Origin: Opisthocomus hoazin
Taxonomy: Eukaryota > Chordata > Aves > Opisthocomiformes > Opisthocomidae
Direction of reading: 5' to 3'
Length of the DNA stretch: 64,000 nt
Assembly: GCF_030867145.1 (NCBI RefSeq)
Contig: NC_134440.1
Coordinates: 4,278,001-4,342,000 of the forward strand
The translations under genes and the position numbers were made by a program. Shown here piece by piece: positions 58,624 to 64,000 of the stretch. Position 1 is the stretch's first letter, and every line of letters starts with the position of its first letter. A model generated the notes under the pieces. That model was not told the origin of the DNA, ran no database searches, and was given only the letters and a program-made list of their open reading frames with translations.

Positions 58624-60639
58624 AGGCCAGAGAAGTGCCTTAGCCCCAACCTGGCAGCTCTGAAGCTATGCTTGAGTGGTTTTAAACCCCAGCTAACAAT
58701 TTGCCTTGCAGCATGACTGCACAAAGGAGATGGTGCACAACCTGCTGCACTCTACGAACTTGCCTGTGAGCTCCTAAATCACTCTGGCAGCTTGGAAAAG
58801 TTCATTCAGCCTGAGAAACTGAGCCTGCTGCAGCAGCAGAAGCCAAGGAAGAAACTATTTGCTCAAGCTGTGAAGTTTAACCGCTGCCGTGCTTCTGTAC
58901 AGCAGAGAGCAGTGGCATTTGTGCTCACAACTGAACACGAGCTATAAGTGGTGATTTCTGGATGCTGCCCAGATACCTGCAACAGGCACAAACCAGAATT
59001 TCTTCACACAGCCTGACAGTTTATGCTGAAATGTTGAAGGTCCCCACAAAGTCTTGGGCATTGTTTTTCCAGTTTCTCATTCATCGTGTAGCGGACTAAA
59101 TGCTGTCTGTTCACAAAAAGCTACAAGCTCTGTAGGGCTTTGCAGCAAGAACCAACAGACTTCAGTCCAGTGGATTAAGCAAAGGCAATTTGAAGCTGAT
59201 CCAGTGTTATCTGTTTCTTAAAGATCTCTCATTTTCTAGTCTCTCTCACCAAGACCTGCTCAGCAAGTGCCTGGCATGCCAGGAGCCTATACCGAATGCA
59301 AAATGAAGACCCTGAGCCTTGTCCCCGTGCCAGCTGGTGACTCGATGGATGTGCAAAGCACAGGACCACAGCCCCGGGCACCCCGAGCGCTGGTGTGGCT
59401 CACAGCACACAGTGAGAGACATGCAACTACCCTGCAACTTGACAGTTTGCCAATGCAAGAATGAAAGGGGACAAATTAAATATATATCCCACCCAAGCTG
59501 CTACCAGTTCTATTTTGCCAGGGTGTTATTCATAAAAACAATCTCTGGTGCCAGCTCTGGTTCCCAGCCAGGGCTGCAAACTAATGAAATTGCCTTTTAT
59601 ACCGAGCGTGTGAACAAACCTACTCTGACTGCAGGAGTGGGCCAGACCTCACTGTCATCCTTCTGGGGGTGGTGGTAGCCGGGTCCGTATGGACTTGACA
59701 GCAAATGAGACACTGAATCGAGGGCAGAGCTAAAATTGCTGGAGCAGCTCTGAGTCCTTTCCAGAGGAGACTGCAACAACGGGGTTTGTGAGGGAGCCAG
59801 CATCTCCCTCGATGCCCTGCAGCCTTTCAGCTGGCCTGGAGGGGCGGAAGGACAGAGGAAAAGTGGGGAATTTGCTAAGTGCTTAGGAGTTCTTGGAAAA
59901 AAGACAGGCATCCTTGGAGAAAAAATAACCCCGCCACTGCTCAAAGGCAGTCAGATCTGTTATATTCTCAGTGGGTTTTCTCTAGCCCTCAGCCCCACTG
60001 CTTTCTCCACAACACCACCTGGTGCACTCAGAGGCCTCTTACGTTAACAGGAGTGTCAACAAGTGAGTAGGTGTGGGGTGAAGTTCACTACCCCCTGTGG
60101 TATCCCTTCATACTAGCATGGACAGGGAAGAAGAGAGTGCTCCAGAAGGAATGGGGAATCAGATCAACAAACCCAATAGTTCACAGCAGTCACTCCCTAT
60201 ATCCAGTAACCTCTCCCCCTCCTAGCACCAGGCAGAGGTTTCATGGGGAGGAGAGGAGAGGGTGGCTGGGCCACCCGGGGCTGGTGCTCTCCCCGTGCAT
60301 TACTGATGTTCCCGGTTACACGGCACAGAAGTGGCTGCACAGCTGCCTGCCCGCAGGGTGGCTGCGGCTGGCCCTGCTTACAGAGCCCATCTGCCACCCA
60401 CCCAGCCTGCTGAACATCCCTCATACATCACGGCTGTCCCAAGCCCAGAGACCAGGCAGGTACCTACAGGAAGCAGACATTTACCTGGAACAGAGAGGAA
60501 AATCCTCCCACAGCACGATCATGAGAGCTGAGGCACTTCAGTCCTACTGCGGATTACTATCCGCAAGTCAGCTGCTTAAAAATGATGTGGTAAGGCTAAT
60601 TTTAAAGCACTGTGCCCTTCCGTGGATCAAAACTGCAAC

Positions 60640-60750
60640 CTGCCTGTGCTTCAGTTTCCCTCTGTAGAGAAAGGTAACGACAGCCCTTAGTGCTGGGAGG
60701 ATAAGTATGTTAAACCTGAGAGGTGTTCACCTACCACAGTGATGGGACTA
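60640..60750 (+). repeat. Old MIR-type SINE
   Basis: CCTGCCTGTGCTTCAGTTTC followed by CCTCTGTAGAGAAAGGTAAC (MIR core), then GCTGGGAGGATAAGTATGTT, AAACCTGAGAGGTGTTCACC and CACAGTGATGGGA, which fit the tail of the amniote MIR-like SINE in order. It is well matched over about 110 bp. Confidence 0.6.
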
Positions 60751-61330
60751 ACAGAGGGGACAAAACAGCAGAAGGGAAGCAGGACTGATACTGGTGCGAC
60801 TGAGGTGCAGCTACTCATCAGCCAGGCACTGCATCCTCCGCCCAGCCTGACGATCTCGGAGCCACACGCAATTAAACTCGATGCAGAGCTGTGCAGCGCA
60901 CCCAGCTTCCTTCTCCCATTCAGCCTCCTTCTTTCCCCTTTGCAAAGCTGCTCTCAGCCTTGTTTTCCACCAGACATGGCCCTCTTGCGTTCACAAGAGA
61001 AATCTGGAGAAACAAGTAATAACTGCTCTTGAATACGAGAGGGTTATTAGAAAGGTGGCTTTTCCACACCCTAAACTCCATTCACACGGCTCTGAGAGCC
61101 ACAAGCACCAAATCCCACAAGAGTGGGCTGAACATCAACTTGAGCATCACAAAGATTTCTGCCTTCCCTCTCATCCCCACCTCCCTCCGGTTTGGAAACA
61201 AAGGTTCCTTAGAGGTTTGCAGATCTAAACACGCAGTGCATGGAAGAAATAAAACCCAAGTGCTATTATCTGAAGGGTGGAGAGGAAGTCCAGCAGTAGA
61301 GAATACAGATCAGTCTGGTGTCGCTCTGCG

Positions 61331-61371
61331 AGTGTGTATACACATGTGTATGTACGGCCACGCACACACAC
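61331..61371. repeat. Alternating purine-pyrimidine TG/CA tract with palindromes
   Basis: It contains two overlapping perfect palindromes, TGTGTATACACA (61333-61344) and ACACATGTGT (61340-61349), followed by GCACACACACA. The alternating pattern favours Z-DNA or small cruciform structure. Confidence 0.7.
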
Positions 61372-63095
61372 AGAGGGAGTCTGCAACACGGCTCAGATGT
61401 ACAGAAATGAAACGAGCAGTCGTTTATATTAGGGTTTCCATAGTGACCAAGTTTTGAAAGAATTAAGGTGGAACGATTATGTATGTTCTGAAGGGCTTGA
61501 GATAAAAATAACATTGCTAAGCATTGCATGGACTAATTAGACGATGATCCTTGACTTCAAGCTCTCCTTGGTGATAGCATCAACCTCGGCTCCTGGGCTT
61601 GCCCGCATGTTACCGGTCCCTGCTAATGTGCAATGCAGAATGAAGCACCTGAAACAACAGCAGTGATCCAGAGCCCTGATGCCCATTTCCCTGGAAGGCT
61701 GTTACGCTCCTCAGAGGCTTATCACCCTCGCGCTACAACTCCGCTAGCTCAAGCAGAAGCAATGTGTGCTCCAGCCCTTCCGCTGTCCGACCTGCTGTCA
61801 CCAAGTTCCAGGCAAAACGCTCTGGGTCACAACAGTGGGCCTTTGCTGAGGTTTTGCAAAACTAAGAAAGCGGTAGAAAGGTAAGGAGGAGCCCAGTGAT
61901 GAGCACTGGTGGATTTCCACCAGCCATGGCAAGGAAAGACTGCCCCAGAGGTAACAATATTCACCAAAACCAGCCCCAAAACTATCTCCCTGATAGCAGC
62001 ACATGCTCTCCAGCCTCAGACAAGGATGGCTGACCTCCCACAATTGTCAGGAGCTCCAGGGGACACCAGGGAATGTCATATACAGGGCAGGGAGGGGGCG
62101 GGGGGACATGGTTAGTTTGCTCTAGCCTCTGTGAGAAATGCCCTGACATCGATTCGTCACTGCATTCATACCCAGGTACAAACAAGAAAACAAAATACAA
62201 CAAAAGGGAAGACCCCTAAGCCAAAGAAAGAATGGGAGGATCTCTGACGGTGTCTGCAACCCTGCATTACCGTGGAATGATTGCTCAGTCTTGGCCAAAC
62301 CTTTAATCCCTTAGAGACTGGGTGATTTTTTCCATACTTCTTGCAAAAAAAAATGCATTTTGGGTGGCAGGTCAGCAAACACTGCTCATGTGCTTGGGTC
62401 AAAATGGTGGTATGGGAAAATTCCACTTTTGAAGAGGCCAGAACAAAATCTTCTCAATGCTTCACTTTGAAGAAAAGGCATTTTGTTTCGAACTGCAATA
62501 ACAGGGTAAGTGCATCCAAGAAAGCAACAGAAAGTTTTGCTTTGATGTAGAACAAATACAACTCTTTGAGGCCTATTACTTCTACTTTGGCAAGGGATAA
62601 TGGAAAAAACTTTGTTTCAGGTGGCCACCCCCAAATACATTGCTCTCCAGTTTCCTCCAGTTAAAACCATGAAACAAATTAGAAATTCCTCACTCAGCTG
62701 TAATCCTTAGCCAGAAGAGCAATTTCCATGCTGCCCTCAGCCCAGCTGTCTCACAGTCTGGCTACCTAACAAGCCACAGTGACTCCCAACACATTTTTCC
62801 TAAAGCAAATTCCTAATCATGGTTATGAAAATCTCCTTATGGTTTCCCAGCTGACGCAAAAGTAACATACAGTAACAGGCCATGATTCACACACAAACGT
62901 TTCTAAAAGCAGCCTCTGATTCTTGGGGCTCTGTGTGGGTCCCTTCCGAATGACCTCAGATGGGCTTCAGGGAGTAGGAACACAATTCACCACCAAATCC
63001 CGTGCTTCACACCTGACCGCTGCTTCAAGGCGCTGACACCTTCTGTGTCACCAGCTCTGCCTCATTTACTTTCTGATGGCTCTCACCCAAAGATT

Positions 63096-63110
63096 GGGGG
63101 GGGGGGGGGG
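63096..63110. repeat. Poly-G tract, 15 bp
   Basis: 15 consecutive G in otherwise ordinary non-coding sequence. Confidence 0.9.
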
Positions 63111-64000
63111 AACCCATTTTCTCTTCAGATTCTGAAGCCTGACAGACTGTGGCAAGTGATAGTAAAGACGAATGGCTCCAGATCCACTGGAGTTTAAGAA
63201 AGGGGGAAAACAAATAAGGGATAGTTTTGATTCACAAGACTGCTCCTCCAGGAGCTCTTCAGGCAGGATGGAGATTTCTGCCTCTGCATCCCACCGTAAG
63301 AGCTCAGGAAGTGAATTACTAGAGGAACATTTCCCCCCAGCACAGAAGAATTCCTCGTAACCTCACCTCTCTGTTTGAAAGACTGCAGCATCTCCTTCAT
63401 AACTGTCTTTAATAGAGAGGCCAGGTACTGTTCTTGGCAATGGTAATGTAAGTCTGGGGTAGCACCATCGATTTCTGAGCGTGACTCGTGCTTTCCTTGG
63501 GTGCAAATGATAAGAGACTCAAGCAACTAATTTCTGCTTCCCACAGTACCCCCCTACAAAAGATCAATCTTTCCTGAGTAAAATGGAGAGCTGCAAGGGC
63601 TTGAATTTAATTCAGGCAGACAGCATGCTCCTCTCTGCAAACAGTGCCAGGGCTCTGGCATCTGCAAAGGTTCTGTGTGACGCAGAAAACCTGAGTCAGG
63701 CCCACAAAGACACAATCGATGAGGGCAGGAACTGGGAGGCAGGGCACGTCTGGCAGACAACACGGGCCTAGCGTGTCCTGTGTTGCTCTCATGTCAGCAC
63801 AAGGTGGAGGGGATGTGATGTGGTTTGACACGAGTAGCATCAATACAACTTGCCTCCTTATAAAACAGCAAGTTTCCAACTCATCACCTGTTCTCAATAC
63901 AGCCAGTGAATCACCAAATAGCTTTATACTTAGACTGGCCTCCTATCAAACTAGGTTTAGGTGATCAGGGTGTGTGCACATTCACATGTGTGCATCTATA

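Larger units (their letters stand above)
51286..60639. other. Non-coding stretch with motif-dense AT-rich blocks
   Basis: No exon recognised. AT-rich blocks with palindromic and homeodomain/POU-like words lie at 51990-52075 and 54480-54800. The 198-codon + frame at 60071-60667 runs into the old SINE at 60640 and is not taken as a gene. T/C-rich sequence lies at about 52965-52998. Confidence 0.4.
60751..64000. other. Right flank, no gene recognised
   Basis: No exon recognised. It contains alternating TG/CA sequence at 61331-61371, a G15 run at 63096 and short chance frames. If human order is kept, PTPRS would lie further right. I found none of its Ig or phosphatase exons. Confidence 0.4.

Noticed and set aside
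60071..60667. 198-codon + frame
   Set aside because: It runs into an old MIR-type SINE at its end and shows no domain.

Overview
The window looks like a piece of a bird nuclear chromosome. It is eukaryotic and gene-poor, with CpG concentrated in one short island, few recent transposons, one short CR1 LINE tail (33957-34013) of the type abundant in birds, and many decayed, very old SINE and palindromic repeats of the kind shared by birds, crocodilians and turtles. Species cannot be named from the sequence alone.

Only one protein-coding gene is recognised with confidence: an intact 87-codon ubiquitin-like ORF on the + strand at 9621-9884. It matches the protein encoded by TINCR, a human locus first described as a long non-coding RNA. 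About 8.6 kb upstream lies a compact CpG-island promoter (about 890-1110) with two YY1-type motifs and a ZNF143-type motif. The gene it serves is not visible. In human, TINCR lies at 19p13.3 between SAFB2/SAFB and ZNRF4/PTPRS. If that order is kept here, SAFB-like genes lie to the left and PTPRS to the right, but I found no coding sequence of any of them inside the window.

Layout: 1-880, unassigned left flank; 890-1110, CpG promoter; 1.1-9.5 kb, non-coding with old repeats, densest at 7.6-8.15 kb; 9.6-9.9 kb, TINCR; 9.9-20.5 kb, non-coding, with a candidate TATA/E-box core promoter at 14.22-14.31 kb and a nearly full-length old SINE at 17.2-17.4 kb; 20.5-21.0 kb, a strongly decayed minisatellite with a period near 42 bp, which carries the longest open frame in the window; 21-64 kb, a long stretch with no recognisable exon. 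That last stretch holds old repeats, the CR1 tail, low-complexity tracts, and several AT-rich segments dense in homeodomain/POU/SOX-like motifs that could be conserved enhancers. Their conservation cannot be judged from one sequence.

Nearly all other open frames behave as chance ORFs: low-complexity composition, equally long frames on the opposite strand, no domain signature, and some ending in repeat sequence. No CRISPR array, tRNA or rRNA gene, operon or prokaryotic feature was seen. No new multi-gene system is evident. The points most worth following are the bird TINCR ORF and its unusual stop/splice-donor overlap, the candidate promoters, the decayed 42-bp repeat and the motif-dense non-coding blocks.
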